In this document: in pieces, positions 34,786 through 44,259 of the stretch | How positions within the stretch are numbered: position 1 is the first letter of the stretch | Layout of the letters: each line of letters opens with the position of its first letter | Source: Pseudoalteromonas luteoviolacea | GTDB lineage: Bacteria; Pseudomonadota; Gammaproteobacteria; Enterobacterales; Alteromonadaceae | DNA: 64,000 nucleotides | Assembly: GCF_001750165.1 (NCBI RefSeq) | Contig: NZ_CP015411.1 | Coordinates: forward strand, 1,888,001-1,952,000 | Direction: 5' to 3' | Translations under genes and position numbers: made by a program | The notes under the pieces: model-generated | What the model was told of the DNA's origin: nothing | Database searches by the model: none | What the model saw: only the letters and a program-made list of their open reading frames with translations

Positions 34786-35256
34786 ATGAAGGGTAGTAAG
34801 CAAGTAATTGTCACTTTGAATAAAATTTTGACACTCGAACTCACGTCCATTAACCAATATTTTTTACACGCTCGGATGTACAAAAACTGGGGACTTGAAG
34901 AGCTAAACGAAAAAGCCTATAAAAAATCAATCAAGGATATGAAGCAAGCAGATGATTTGATTGAGCGCATTTTATTTTTAGAGGGCTTACCGAATTTACA
35001 ACATCTTGAAAAGTTACGCATTGGCGAGCATACCGAAGAAATGCTTAGTTGCGACCTTGCTTTTGAGCACGAGCAGTTACCTGCATTGCGCGAAGCTATT
35101 GACTTATGCGAGAAAGAGCAAGATTACGTTAGTAGAGAGTTACTCGAAGACATCTTAGAGTATGAAGAAGAGTATGTGGACTGGCTCGAGACTCAAGATT
35201 TCTTAATTAAGAATACGGGTATTGAAAACTATCTTCAATCACAGATAGAGGATTAA
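34786..35256 (+). CDS. Bacterioferritin, heme-binding subunit with degraded ferroxidase site
   Basis: A 156-residue four-helix subunit. Met52, the heme ligand, is present (KDMKQADD), as are E18 and E94, but the diiron ligands E51, H54 and H130 read D, Q and Y. So it should bind heme but oxidise iron poorly. AGGGGG precedes ATG 34786. Three bases separate it from the second subunit gene, as in BfrA/BfrB-type heteropolymers where subunits divide heme and ferroxidase roles. Confidence 0.92.
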   Translation: MKGSKQVIVTLNKILTLELTSINQYFLHARMYKNWGLEELNEKAYKKSIKDMKQADDLIERILFLEGLPNLQHLEKLRIGEHTEEMLSCDLAFEHEQLPALREAIDLCEKEQDYVSRELLEDILEYEEEYVDWLETQDFLIKNTGIENYLQSQIED

Positions 35257-35259
35257 ATT

Positions 35260-35751
35260 ATGCAAGGTTCCAACAAAGTTATCGACTTGCTAAATAAGCA
35301 ACTCACCCTTGAACTCAGTTCTATGGACCAATATTTAGCACACTCCAAAATGTATGAAGATTGGGGAATGGCGCGTTTGCATGACAAATTATCTCATGAA
35401 TATGAAGAAGAGTTGGATCATGCTAAGCGCATTACTGAGCGGATTTTATTTTTAGAGGGAACACCTGACACAGCGTCACGTGCGCCTATCAATGTCGGCA
35501 GTAATGTGAAAGAGATGCTCGAAAATGATTTAGCTGCCGAAGTGGTGGTGAAAGATCATCTTAAAAAGGTCATCGCGGTGTGTGAAGAAGAGCAAGATTA
35601 CGTAACAAGAGAAACCTTAGAAGCCTTGCTTGATGATACAGAAATGGATCACATCTATTGGCTTGAGCAACATCTCGGCCTGATAGATTTGATTGGTATT
35701 CAAAACTACATCCAAAGTCAAATGAGTGGGGATGCAGGATCTGGCAGCTAA
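35260..35751 (+). CDS. Bacterioferritin, ferroxidase-active subunit
   Basis: A 163-residue subunit with the complete diiron set: E18 (LTLELSS), E51 and H54 (EEELDHAKR), E94 (DLAAEVV), E127 and H130 (TEMDHIYWLE). Position 52 is Leu instead of the heme Met. It therefore complements the upstream subunit in a mixed 24-mer that stores iron. A short Gly/Ser tail ends it. A terminator follows. Confidence 0.93.
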   Translation: MQGSNKVIDLLNKQLTLELSSMDQYLAHSKMYEDWGMARLHDKLSHEYEEELDHAKRITERILFLEGTPDTASRAPINVGSNVKEMLENDLAAEVVVKDHLKKVIAVCEEEQDYVTRETLEALLDDTEMDHIYWLEQHLGLIDLIGIQNYIQSQMSGDAGSGS

Positions 35752-35777
35752 CGTGGGTTAGCATGTTAAGCAAAGTA

Positions 35778-35804
35778 AAAGAGCGCGTTATGCGCTCTTT
35801 TTTT
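35778..35804 (+). terminator. Rho-independent terminator of the bfr operon
   Basis: AAAGAGCGC and GCGCTCTTT pair around GTTAT and run into a T tract. Confidence 0.92.
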
Positions 35805-35911
35805 ATGCCGTTAATTTTCTGTTTTTTAAGTGGTTTTAGAATAGTCTCTCTAAGCTGAAAAAAGACTACATTAAATAAACCTTGATCTCTTTAGTGTATC
35901 TATTAATATAA

Positions 35912-35925
35912 AACGAACGTTCGTT
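35912..35925. promoter_or_regulatory. 14-bp perfect palindrome, TetR operator
   Basis: AACGAACGTTCGTT ends 15 bases before the tetR start and would overlap its promoter. The ACGAAC/GTTCGT type is common for TetR-family autorepressors. Confidence 0.75.
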
Positions 35926-35940
35926 CTTTTTTAGAGTGTT

Positions 35941-36540
35941 ATGGGTAAAGGTAAACAAACTAAACAGCAAATTTTAGCCAAAGGCTTGGCATTGGCCTCT
36001 GAAACAGGCCTTAATGATTTGACGATTGGCATGTTGGCGACTGCATCAGGCATGTCTAAATCTGGGCTGTTTGGACATTTTAATTCTAAAGAAACCATGC
36101 AGTTAAATGTGCTTGAATATGCATCTGACTTGTTTAAAGAGCACGTTATTTTAGCGTGTGATAAAGATACGAGGGGCTTGGCAAAGTTAAACCAGCTTTG
36201 TCAAAATTGGCTTAATTGGTATAAGCCAGACGCGGCAACGTGTATTTTTATCAATGCAGCAGCTGAGTTTGATGATCAACCAGGCGCGCTTAGGGAGCAT
36301 ATTCAAGCCACTTTAAAAAATTGGTTGAGTTATTTACAGCATATCGTTTCACAAGCTATTCAAGATGGAGACTTTGCAGCAGACACTTGTCCAAAGCAAT
36401 TTGTGTTTGAACTGTATTCTTTATATCTCGGAAGTCAAAATCTGCGCTGGTTATCACTTGAAGATGATGAGCGTAGTCGCTTTCAAACAGGGTTTAATGC
36501 ATTGTTAGACAAATATGGAGCCAAATCGAATGAGCAGTAA
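35941..36540 (+). CDS. TetR-family transcriptional repressor
   Basis: A 199-residue regulator. The N-terminal HTH (KQQILAKGLALASETGLNDLTIGMLATASGMSKSGLFGHFNSKETM) is a clear TetR/AcrR domain; the C-terminal ligand domain is variable and contains a cysteine-bearing ATCIFINAAAEF helix found in many fatty-acid- or aldehyde-responsive members. A perfect palindrome lies in its promoter. It overlaps the hydrolase gene, which it probably represses together with itself. Confidence 0.93.
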   Translation: MGKGKQTKQQILAKGLALASETGLNDLTIGMLATASGMSKSGLFGHFNSKETMQLNVLEYASDLFKEHVILACDKDTRGLAKLNQLCQNWLNWYKPDAATCIFINAAAEFDDQPGALREHIQATLKNWLSYLQHIVSQAIQDGDFAADTCPKQFVFELYSLYLGSQNLRWLSLEDDERSRFQTGFNALLDKYGAKSNEQ

Positions 36541-37372
36541 AATATATTTTTCAGACAAGAATAAGAAATCTATGAGCTTCCATATCACCCGAGGTGTATC
36601 GAGTCTCATGGCCAAAGTTGCTCCTAAGATGAGTTTAAATGCGACTCGAAAACTACTGTTAACACCTGCATCTGGGCGCAAAGAAATCGCACTACCACAG
36701 CAAATGAGTCGCCGTAAACTTGAAACACCCTATGGTGCCCTAAACTTGGTAGAAGGTGGAGAAGGTCCAAAGTTTGTATTCACCCATGGTTGGTCTGGCG
36801 GCGTGAGTCAATTTTATCCATTGATGCAAAAAGTCATTGATGAAGGGTTTTCTGTGGTGGGCTTTGATCATTATGGGCATGGTAAAAGTGCGGGTAAGTT
36901 TGCAAATTTACCTTTGTTTATAAGAGGGTTACAACACGTTTTAGTAGAGTTTGATAGTAATGAAATCAAAGGGGTAGTGAGTCATTCAATGGGCACAATC
37001 AGCGCTGTGAATGCAACGAATAATACAAAACATGTCATGATTGCTCCCACGTTTGACTTTTATAATTCATTTCAGGAGCGTATTTATTCTACAGGGATAA
37101 CGGATAAACTGGTTGAGCGACTACTTAATGAAGTAGAGACAGAGCATGATATGGTATTTAAGTCCCTGCAAGCAGAAAATCACTTGGCTAAGCAATCTCA
37201 GCTTTTTATGGTTCATGACAAAGAGGACAAATACGCGCCATACCAGCATACTTTGACACAGGTAGAGAAACACAGTCATGCCAGTTTACATAGCACGCAA
37301 GGTCAAGGCCACGGTAGGGTTATAAATAGTCCACAGACTTGGCAAGCGATTAGACAATTAATTGATATTTAA
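36530..37372 (+). CDS. Alpha/beta hydrolase
   Basis: A 280-residue hydrolase. FTHGWSGGVSQFYPL carries the oxyanion region, GVVSHSMGTISAVNA the nucleophile elbow (Ser in SHSMG), MVHDKEDKYAPY the acid and GQGHGRVI the histidine. The substrate is unknown, perhaps an ester or thioester. ATG 36530 overlaps the tetR end by 11 bases with GGAG about 10 bases upstream, indicating coupling. Controlled by the preceding TetR protein. Confidence 0.88.
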   Translation: MSSKIYFSDKNKKSMSFHITRGVSSLMAKVAPKMSLNATRKLLLTPASGRKEIALPQQMSRRKLETPYGALNLVEGGEGPKFVFTHGWSGGVSQFYPLMQKVIDEGFSVVGFDHYGHGKSAGKFANLPLFIRGLQHVLVEFDSNEIKGVVSHSMGTISAVNATNNTKHVMIAPTFDFYNSFQERIYSTGITDKLVERLLNEVETEHDMVFKSLQAENHLAKQSQLFMVHDKEDKYAPYQHTLTQVEKHSHASLHSTQGQGHGRVINSPQTWQAIRQLIDI

Positions 37373-37446
37373 TACTTTGATGGAATTGTAATTCATAGGC
37401 AAGATAGACTAACTTTATAGTAGCTAAAAATAATTGATTCGTGCTT

Positions 37447-38664
37447 ATGTTCAAATACTGTTGCGCCGTGCTCTGTGTTGCTTTGTCGACTGGTTTATTT
37501 GCAAAAGATAAAAGCTTACCTGAGTTACATGTTTATCATGATTCAGACTATAGTACCCATAGACAATCTGCTGTCGCGATAAAAATGGGTTTTCTAAGTG
37601 CTTTAGAAGAGGTAGATAGTCAAGCCCAAGGCTTTAAAATTAAGCTTTTGTCTCGTGATCATCGTGGTAATAGCAATCGCAGCTTTCTGAACTTTAAGCG
37701 CTTTTTGAAAGATCCATCAGGGCTGTTTGTGCTGGGTGGGTTACATTCTTCACCTTACATAAAATACCGTGAGTTTATTAATACAAATCAAATTCCTTTA
37801 TTGGTGCCTTGGGCGGCAGGTGGCCCCATTACACGTTATGATGAGGGCGAAAATTGGGTATTTCGTCTGTCTGTGGATGACACCAAAGCGGGTATCAAGC
37901 TTGTGGAGTTTGCTAATCAACGCGCGTGCAAAAACCCTCACCTTTTCTTAGAAAGAACGCCTTGGGGCAAATCAAACTACAAATCAATTGGTAAAGCTTT
38001 GGGTAACCCAGAGGCCACGGTGACTTGGTTTGATTGGGGCATGAAGGAAAGCAGCGCAAAAATTCATATCAGAGAAATGCTCGCAAAAGACAGTGATTGT
38101 ATTTTGTTTGTTGGTAATGCCATTGAAGGCAAGCAGCTGGTCTCAGCGATGGCTGACTATCCAAAGGAGCAACGAATTCCAATTATTAGCCATTGGGGCA
38201 TTACTGGCGGAGACTTTTTTCAGCAGGCAAAAGTAGAGCTGGCATCCGGTATCGATTTGCACTTTATTCAAAGTTGTTTTTCATTTCAACAGCGACCATT
38301 GTCTGAACAAGCAGGCAAAGTATGGAATAATGCTAAACGCATGTTTGCCGATGAATTTGCAGAGCGTGACTTCCTATTTGCCCCCACAGGCTTTATTCAT
38401 GGCTATGACATTGCAAAAGTTGCTTTGGCAGCAATAGATAAAATTGAACTTACTGGTGATATGTCTAAAGACAGAGTGGCATTTAGAAATGCGCTTGAGC
38501 AAATCGATCAACCAGTAAAAGGGCTTATCAAAACTTATCAGAATCCATACTCAAGGTGGAGTACTCAAAATCCAGATGCGCATGAAGCATTAGGCATTGA
38601 TGACTTGTGTATGGCGTATTTTCAGTCTAATGGCAGCACTAAAGTGCTGGTGGATAATTCATGA
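37447..38664 (+). CDS. Periplasmic ligand-binding protein (type I fold) paired with a sensor kinase
   Basis: About 405 residues: signal peptide (to about FA-KDKS), then a Peripla_BP_6-like two-lobe protein resembling branched-chain amino-acid binding proteins (GLFVLGGLHSSPYIKYREFIN, IPLLVPWAAGGPIT, DCILFVGNAIEGKQLVSAM). No ABC transporter genes are near; the stop overlaps the hybrid kinase start (ATGA). It therefore probably presents a ligand to that kinase, in the manner of LuxP to LuxQ. The start is uncertain, no clear Shine-Dalgarno. Confidence 0.82.
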   Translation: MFKYCCAVLCVALSTGLFAKDKSLPELHVYHDSDYSTHRQSAVAIKMGFLSALEEVDSQAQGFKIKLLSRDHRGNSNRSFLNFKRFLKDPSGLFVLGGLHSSPYIKYREFINTNQIPLLVPWAAGGPITRYDEGENWVFRLSVDDTKAGIKLVEFANQRACKNPHLFLERTPWGKSNYKSIGKALGNPEATVTWFDWGMKESSAKIHIREMLAKDSDCILFVGNAIEGKQLVSAMADYPKEQRIPIISHWGITGGDFFQQAKVELASGIDLHFIQSCFSFQQRPLSEQAGKVWNNAKRMFADEFAERDFLFAPTGFIHGYDIAKVALAAIDKIELTGDMSKDRVAFRNALEQIDQPVKGLIKTYQNPYSRWSTQNPDAHEALGIDDLCMAYFQSNGSTKVLVDNS

Positions 38665-41600
38665 TTCGTTGGCTAAACAAAGTTTTTAGCATGTCTTCTG
38701 ACAGAGCATTTTATGCATTTTTATTGTGTAGCTTGGTCTTGTCAATTGTGATTAGTTTGTCGTTAGTTGGCACGAGGGCCGACAGCTCAGTAAAAGAGTT
38801 ACAACTTCAGGCTAGGCAAACCGAGGCAAAGCTGGCGGTAAGTAACCTTGGTCAGTTTATATCCACGCGATTAATCTTATTAAAGGATTTGGCCAAGATC
38901 CCCATGTTGTCAAATGCAGTTATGGGCAGCGACATATCTCGTGCATCGCTCTCTGACTTTTTAAAAGACTACAAGGTGCTTGGTGCGCATGTTCCACTGC
39001 ATTTGTACAACGTGTTATCAGAGCCGGTGTTCACTAATTCTCCTTTATACAGTGGTAAGTTTAGCCGCGAGCCTTGGCTTGACCAGATGTTATTGGGAGA
39101 GCTGGGTCAAGCCGTGGTGCTTAAATATGAAGAGCAAGATTTTCAGTTTGTTTTAGCCGTTCCTATAGAATATAACGGTTTTACTGAAGGAGTGCTTATC
39201 TCTGAGTTTAAAACAGACTTGGCATCCTTACTCGCGATTGATATGGGCCAAAGTGAATTGGCCGTTGAACTGCTGGGGCAATGGGTCAAGTATAGTAACG
39301 CAGAGACTGGGCTCGAGTACTTACAGTTATTTGAAAGCCAACTTCCTGATACCGATGTTGAGATAAAGTTTTTTATTGATCAACAAATCATTCAAAACAG
39401 CGTAAATACTTTCATCTTAGCCATAGCAAAAGCGGTGGTGATTAGTTTGCTGTTGTCCTTTTTATTGCTGTTTTTTTTCGGTCGTCAGCTATTGTTAAAC
39501 CCTTTTAAGCAGTTGCAGCTCTCACAAAAAGAAACGCAGAAAAGCGAAGAGCGTTTTAAATTGGCAATCAAAGGAAGTAATGATGGAATATGGGATTGGG
39601 ACATTGAAAAGGGGAGCATGTTCTTTTCACCGAGATTTCGAGAATTGTTGGGCTATGACGGCAATGATACTAACGGATTTCCTGATATTTTTGAAAGCCT
39701 TGAAAGGGCGGTACACCCAAAAGATAAAACCAATACATTTGGTGCATTGAATACGCATTTAGAAAGCGGTGAGGCTTTTGATATTGAGTTTAGGATGCGA
39801 AATTTTAATGGGGATTTTCGCTTTTATCGCTCAAAAGGGTTGGCGCTGCGCAATGAGCATAACAAAGCAGTAAGAATGTCGGGCTCGCTCACCGATATTA
39901 CCGACCAGAAGATGTACCAAGAAGCATTGAAAAAGGCCAAAGAGCATAATGATTTGTTAGCGTATGCCATTGAGTCTTGTGATGTAGGCATTGTTATTAC
40001 TGACGCTTATAAAAAAGACATGCCACTGAGTTTTATTAATTCAGCTTTTAAACGTATTACTGGGTATGATGAGTCTGTAATTGGTAAAAATTGTCGGTTT
40101 TTACAAGGCGAGCAAACATCACCAAATGCGGTTGAGGCGATCCGTGAAGCCATCAAATTACAGCAACCTCACAGAGAAAAGATACTCAATTATCGTCGAG
40201 ATGGTGAGCCATTTTGGAACAATATGCACATAGGCCCAGTTTTGGATGAAAACAAAAAGTTGATTGCTTATGTGGGCATTTTACAGGATGTAACTGAGCA
40301 GATCCGCCAACAAAAAGCGTTGGCAGATGCCAAAGTACAAGCCGAGCAAGCCAGTGAAGCGAAAAGCGCTTTTTTAGCATCCATGAGTCATGAGATCCGC
40401 ACGCCAATGAATGGTGTCTTGGGCATGTTAAATTTAATGATGAATAGTCCATTAGATGATGAACAAAAACATCGTGCTCGATTAGCGATGAATAGTGCAA
40501 ACTCTCTGCTTAATTTAATCAATGACATATTAGACTTCTCAAAAGTCGATGCAGGAAAGCTTGAGTTGGAGCTGCTGGACTTTGATTTGAGAGAGCTATT
40601 TGGGGATTTTTCGGAATCTGCCGCCTTACAAGCTCAAAGTAAAGGTATCGAGCTGATTTTAGACATCGTCAAAGTAGACAGCTCGGTAGTAAAGGGTGAT
40701 CCGAGTCGCTTGCGACAGGTGTTATCAAATCTCGTAGGTAACGCCATTAAATTTACCGATGAAGGTGAAATAATCATCCGGGCTGAGTTGTGCAAAGTGC
40801 AAGATAAATTACGTTTAGACTGCTCTATTATCGACAGTGGTATCGGGATACCGCTATCAAAACAGCACAAGTTATTTGAGACTTTTTCACAAGTTGATTC
40901 CTCAACCACGCGCAAATATGGTGGCACTGGATTGGGTTTGTCCATCGTTAAAAAGCTGTGTGAGCTGATGGGGGGCAGTATTGGGGTGAAAAGTGAAGAA
41001 GGTTGTGGGAGTGAGTTTTACTTTTCAATCATGTTAGACATCGGCGAGCAAAATAATCGGCCAATGCCTAAATTTGACATTAGTAAGCTAGAGTTACTAA
41101 TAGTGGATGATAACCAGACAAATCGTACGGTTTTGCGTGAGCAATTAGAAATCTGGGGCGCTTCGGTTACAGAAGCCGCTTCGGCGATTGAGGCCTTGTC
41201 TCAATGTGAGACGAGGCTTAAAGACCCAAATAAAACACTATTCGATATCGCGCTTTTAGACATGCAAATGCCAGTGATGGACGGTGCTAAGTTGGGTGCT
41301 GAAATGCAAGCAGATCCAAGGCTTAACAGTATCAAGCTCATTATGATGACCTCGATGGGTCACCAAGGTGATGCGGCATATTTTGCAAAACGTGGATTCT
41401 CTGGATATTTTCCAAAGCCTGCAACGACAACAGATTTGCATAATGCGCTATCTGTAGTAGGAGAGGATGGCGAAGCACTTGCGAATGCGAAACCAATAGT
41501 CACGTCTCATTATTTAAAATCCTTCAAAGAGAGTGATGATCAAGAGCCTGTTGTGTGGGATCCAAAACCGAGATTATTACTCGCCGAAGATAATCATGTA

Positions 41601-41981
41601 AATCAAATTGTCACAACAAGTATGCTGAAAAAGTTGGGTATTGAATTTGTTGACGTGGTCACAAACGGTCAGGAAGCGATAAATACTTTGCGTCATTGTC
41701 AGCATTCAAAACCCTATGATTTGGTATTGATGGATTGTCAGATGCCAGAAATGGATGGCTATGAAGCGACTGGACATATTAGGCAAGGGCAGGCAGGGCA
41801 GAGCAATCAACACATTAAAATCATTGCTTTAACTGCGAATGCGATGAGTGGGGATGAAAAGAAATGTCGTGATGCGGGCATGGATGATTATTTGACAAAG
41901 CCAATTCAACCTGGAACTTTGTTGCAATGCCTGAAAGCGCATTTGAGTACACAAAACGCGCGCTCTGATGTGACTGAGTAA
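38661..41981 (+). CDS. Hybrid sensor histidine kinase with periplasmic, PAS and two receiver domains
   Basis: A 1106-residue kinase. Helices at about 15-38 and 250-273 enclose a 210-residue periplasmic sensor. Then come PAS domains (about 295-420 and 430-555), the H-box FLASMSHEIRTPMNGVLGML (His near 577), an ATPase domain with GTGLGLSIVKKL, receiver 1 (Asp in IALLDMQMPVMDG) and receiver 2 (Asp in LVLMDCQMPEMDG). There is no Hpt domain, so a separate Hpt protein must finish the relay. It overlaps the upstream binding-protein gene by four bases. Confidence 0.93.
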   Translation: MIRWLNKVFSMSSDRAFYAFLLCSLVLSIVISLSLVGTRADSSVKELQLQARQTEAKLAVSNLGQFISTRLILLKDLAKIPMLSNAVMGSDISRASLSDFLKDYKVLGAHVPLHLYNVLSEPVFTNSPLYSGKFSREPWLDQMLLGELGQAVVLKYEEQDFQFVLAVPIEYNGFTEGVLISEFKTDLASLLAIDMGQSELAVELLGQWVKYSNAETGLEYLQLFESQLPDTDVEIKFFIDQQIIQNSVNTFILAIAKAVVISLLLSFLLLFFFGRQLLLNPFKQLQLSQKETQKSEERFKLAIKGSNDGIWDWDIEKGSMFFSPRFRELLGYDGNDTNGFPDIFESLERAVHPKDKTNTFGALNTHLESGEAFDIEFRMRNFNGDFRFYRSKGLALRNEHNKAVRMSGSLTDITDQKMYQEALKKAKEHNDLLAYAIESCDVGIVITDAYKKDMPLSFINSAFKRITGYDESVIGKNCRFLQGEQTSPNAVEAIREAIKLQQPHREKILNYRRDGEPFWNNMHIGPVLDENKKLIAYVGILQDVTEQIRQQKALADAKVQAEQASEAKSAFLASMSHEIRTPMNGVLGMLNLMMNSPLDDEQKHRARLAMNSANSLLNLINDILDFSKVDAGKLELELLDFDLRELFGDFSESAALQAQSKGIELILDIVKVDSSVVKGDPSRLRQVLSNLVGNAIKFTDEGEIIIRAELCKVQDKLRLDCSIIDSGIGIPLSKQHKLFETFSQVDSSTTRKYGGTGLGLSIVKKLCELMGGSIGVKSEEGCGSEFYFSIMLDIGEQNNRPMPKFDISKLELLIVDDNQTNRTVLREQLEIWGASVTEAASAIEALSQCETRLKDPNKTLFDIALLDMQMPVMDGAKLGAEMQADPRLNSIKLIMMTSMGHQGDAAYFAKRGFSGYFPKPATTTDLHNALSVVGEDGEALANAKPIVTSHYLKSFKESDDQEPVVWDPKPRLLLAEDNHVNQIVTTSMLKKLGIEFVDVVTNGQEAINTLRHCQHSKPYDLVLMDCQMPEMDGYEATGHIRQGQAGQSNQHIKIIALTANAMSGDEKKCRDAGMDDYLTKPIQPGTLLQCLKAHLSTQNARSDVTE

Positions 41982-42048
41982 AAATTAATAGCCATATGAC
42001 AGGAAATTTGGCATATTTAAGTACTGTTTAAATATACAGGCTTGAGTT

Positions 42049-44220
42049 TTGAAAACACTGCCAGAAAAATACTATCTTACGCACTTTTATGAGCTACTTG
42101 ATTACTTAACGCAAACAAGTTGGGATTTACTCAGTGAAAATCAGCGAGCAAAAGTTAATGGCTTTAAGGTACTCTCTCAAGATAGTCAGTGTTTGTTGGT
42201 TCGTGTAGTAAATAGGAAACGTGATTTTGTATGTGCAGACGAGCTTGTTTATGAGGAAATCCAAGACTTTGGTCAGGCATATAATGAATTAAAACGCGCA
42301 GGCTGGTTACAACACGCAGATGATAAGTCTGCATTGGCGAGTCTAGTATCTGAGCTTAACAAAACCCAGCTGATTGCGCTTGCCAAAGCGCATGCCTTAT
42401 CTGGTACTCCTGTTAAATCAGCTAAAAAGTCGCTTTGGCTCGATTATATTTTGTCCCAGCTAGATAACCTTGATCCATCATCAGCCATAATAGGAACATA
42501 CTTTTCATCTCCTTTTAAGTCAGATTTAGCTTATTTTTTGTTTCTATTTTTTGGCAAATTAGGCGGTGGATTGACGCAGTTCTCGATGCGAGACTTAGGC
42601 GTTATGCATACGCAAAATGGCAGAGTGCAGGGGAATGCGCATTTTGAGCATCAACAAGAAGCGCTCAGTGCCTATTTGTATTGTAATTTATACCTCGATT
42701 TAAAAGGGTTAGCGCAAGAGTCTGCACTCAAATTAGCTAATAGTGTGTCAGCACATGAATACCCTCAGCCTATTGGCCAGTTGGCACAAATAAAATACGA
42801 TCATTTATGTTATAAACTGGCTAATTTGGTGGCTGATGAAAATAGCGCCTTGAGTGAATCATTGCTGGTTTTGAGTGGTCACCCTAAAGCGCAAGAAAAG
42901 TATATCCGCTTACTATACGGCAAAGGTGAACACCAGCAGTGTAAAAACTTGATCGAGCAGCTGTTGGATGCGCCTGGCGACGAAAAGCTGCTCTTTTTTG
43001 CAGAGGACTTTTACCGACTAAAGTTCACGCAAACTCGAACCTCACTATTAACAGATATGCTTAGAGACAGCGGTGAACCTATAGCACTGGATGAGGCGTA
43101 CGTTGGTTATGTAGAACAGGGACTTGTAGAGCTTTATGGACGTTCAGGCACCACAGCTTATCACTGTGAAAATAGATTGTGGCGTACCTTATTTTGTTTA
43201 AGCTTTTGGTATGAGTTGTTTGAAGATCCCCGAAATGCATTTTCTAATGAGTTTGAACGCACACCCAAGTGCATAAAAGATAACTCGTTTTATCAAGTGT
43301 TTAAGTCAGAGATAGAGCAACGTTTAAGCGCCTTTTGTGACAATGCACAGCTATTAAGTTGGTTAGTTAAACAGGCGTCAGAAAAGTTTGGGTCACATAA
43401 TCGTTTAATGTACTGGCACCCAGATGGCCTAGCGCAACTGTTTGAGTTTGCTAAATATGCACCTATCGACGCGGTGTGTAACCACTTGCGAGCAATGAGT
43501 AAAGACTTTAATGGGTTGAAAGATGGATATCCGGATTTAATGGTCTGTCAAAATGGCGTTAGGTTTATCGAAGTGAAAGCGCCAGGAGATAGCTTGCGCC
43601 GTAATCAATTGATCACTATAAAAAAACTAGTTGAATCAGGTTTTGACGTGGGGATACAAACAGTTCAGTGGCAAGTGCAACCTATGCAGCCTTATGTCAT
43701 TGTGGACATAGAAACGACAGGTGGAAAAAAAGAGCATGATAAAATCACTGAAATTGCCATGGTCAAGGTTGTTAATGGGCAAATTGTTGGAAAATGGCAC
43801 AGTCTAATCAATCCCAAGAGGCGGATCCCGCGTTATATCACCGAATTGACAGGCATTGACAATGAGATGGTTAATGACGCGCCGATATTTAGTGAGGTCG
43901 TTGACGATATCGATGCTTTTAGTAAAGATGCTATTTTTGTCGCGCACAACGTTAACTTTGATTTTGGCTTTATAAAGGCCGAGTTTGCGAGACTGGAGAG
44001 GCAATATAAGCGCGCTAAGCTATGTACTGTGCAATTGGGTCGCAAGTGGATCCCTGGGCATGCGTCCTACTCTCTTGGTAAAATTTGTCAGGATTTAGAT
44101 ATACCGCTTCAAGGTCATCATAGGGCTCTCAATGATGCAATGGCGACCGTAGAGTTGTTTAATCTCATTAATCAAAAAAGGCTGATGGGTGATGATATGG
44201 AGAAAGAGGCGGAGCGATGA
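42049..44220 (+). CDS. FAN1-like VRR-NUC nuclease fused to a DnaQ-type 3'-5' exonuclease
   Basis: A 723-residue fusion. The first 480 residues are helical and FAN1-like (Fanconi-associated nuclease 1). The VRR-NUC site follows near 490-530: GYPDLMVCQNGVRFIEVKAPGDS supplies the PD-(D/E)xK residues. From about 545 a DEDDh exonuclease begins: VIVDIETTGGKKEHDKI (D, E), AHNVNFDFGF (D), and HHRALNDAMAT (H, D). FAN1 cuts branched or crosslinked DNA; the exonuclease could trim the ends. The TTG start has only a weak ribosome site, but no earlier start fits and the next Met is about 185 residues in. Confidence 0.85.
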   Translation: MKTLPEKYYLTHFYELLDYLTQTSWDLLSENQRAKVNGFKVLSQDSQCLLVRVVNRKRDFVCADELVYEEIQDFGQAYNELKRAGWLQHADDKSALASLVSELNKTQLIALAKAHALSGTPVKSAKKSLWLDYILSQLDNLDPSSAIIGTYFSSPFKSDLAYFLFLFFGKLGGGLTQFSMRDLGVMHTQNGRVQGNAHFEHQQEALSAYLYCNLYLDLKGLAQESALKLANSVSAHEYPQPIGQLAQIKYDHLCYKLANLVADENSALSESLLVLSGHPKAQEKYIRLLYGKGEHQQCKNLIEQLLDAPGDEKLLFFAEDFYRLKFTQTRTSLLTDMLRDSGEPIALDEAYVGYVEQGLVELYGRSGTTAYHCENRLWRTLFCLSFWYELFEDPRNAFSNEFERTPKCIKDNSFYQVFKSEIEQRLSAFCDNAQLLSWLVKQASEKFGSHNRLMYWHPDGLAQLFEFAKYAPIDAVCNHLRAMSKDFNGLKDGYPDLMVCQNGVRFIEVKAPGDSLRRNQLITIKKLVESGFDVGIQTVQWQVQPMQPYVIVDIETTGGKKEHDKITEIAMVKVVNGQIVGKWHSLINPKRRIPRYITELTGIDNEMVNDAPIFSEVVDDIDAFSKDAIFVAHNVNFDFGFIKAEFARLERQYKRAKLCTVQLGRKWIPGHASYSLGKICQDLDIPLQGHHRALNDAMATVELFNLINQKRLMGDDMEKEAER

Positions 44221-44259
44221 TCATTGTTAACTCGGTAATTAGCATAAAAGTACACCGTT

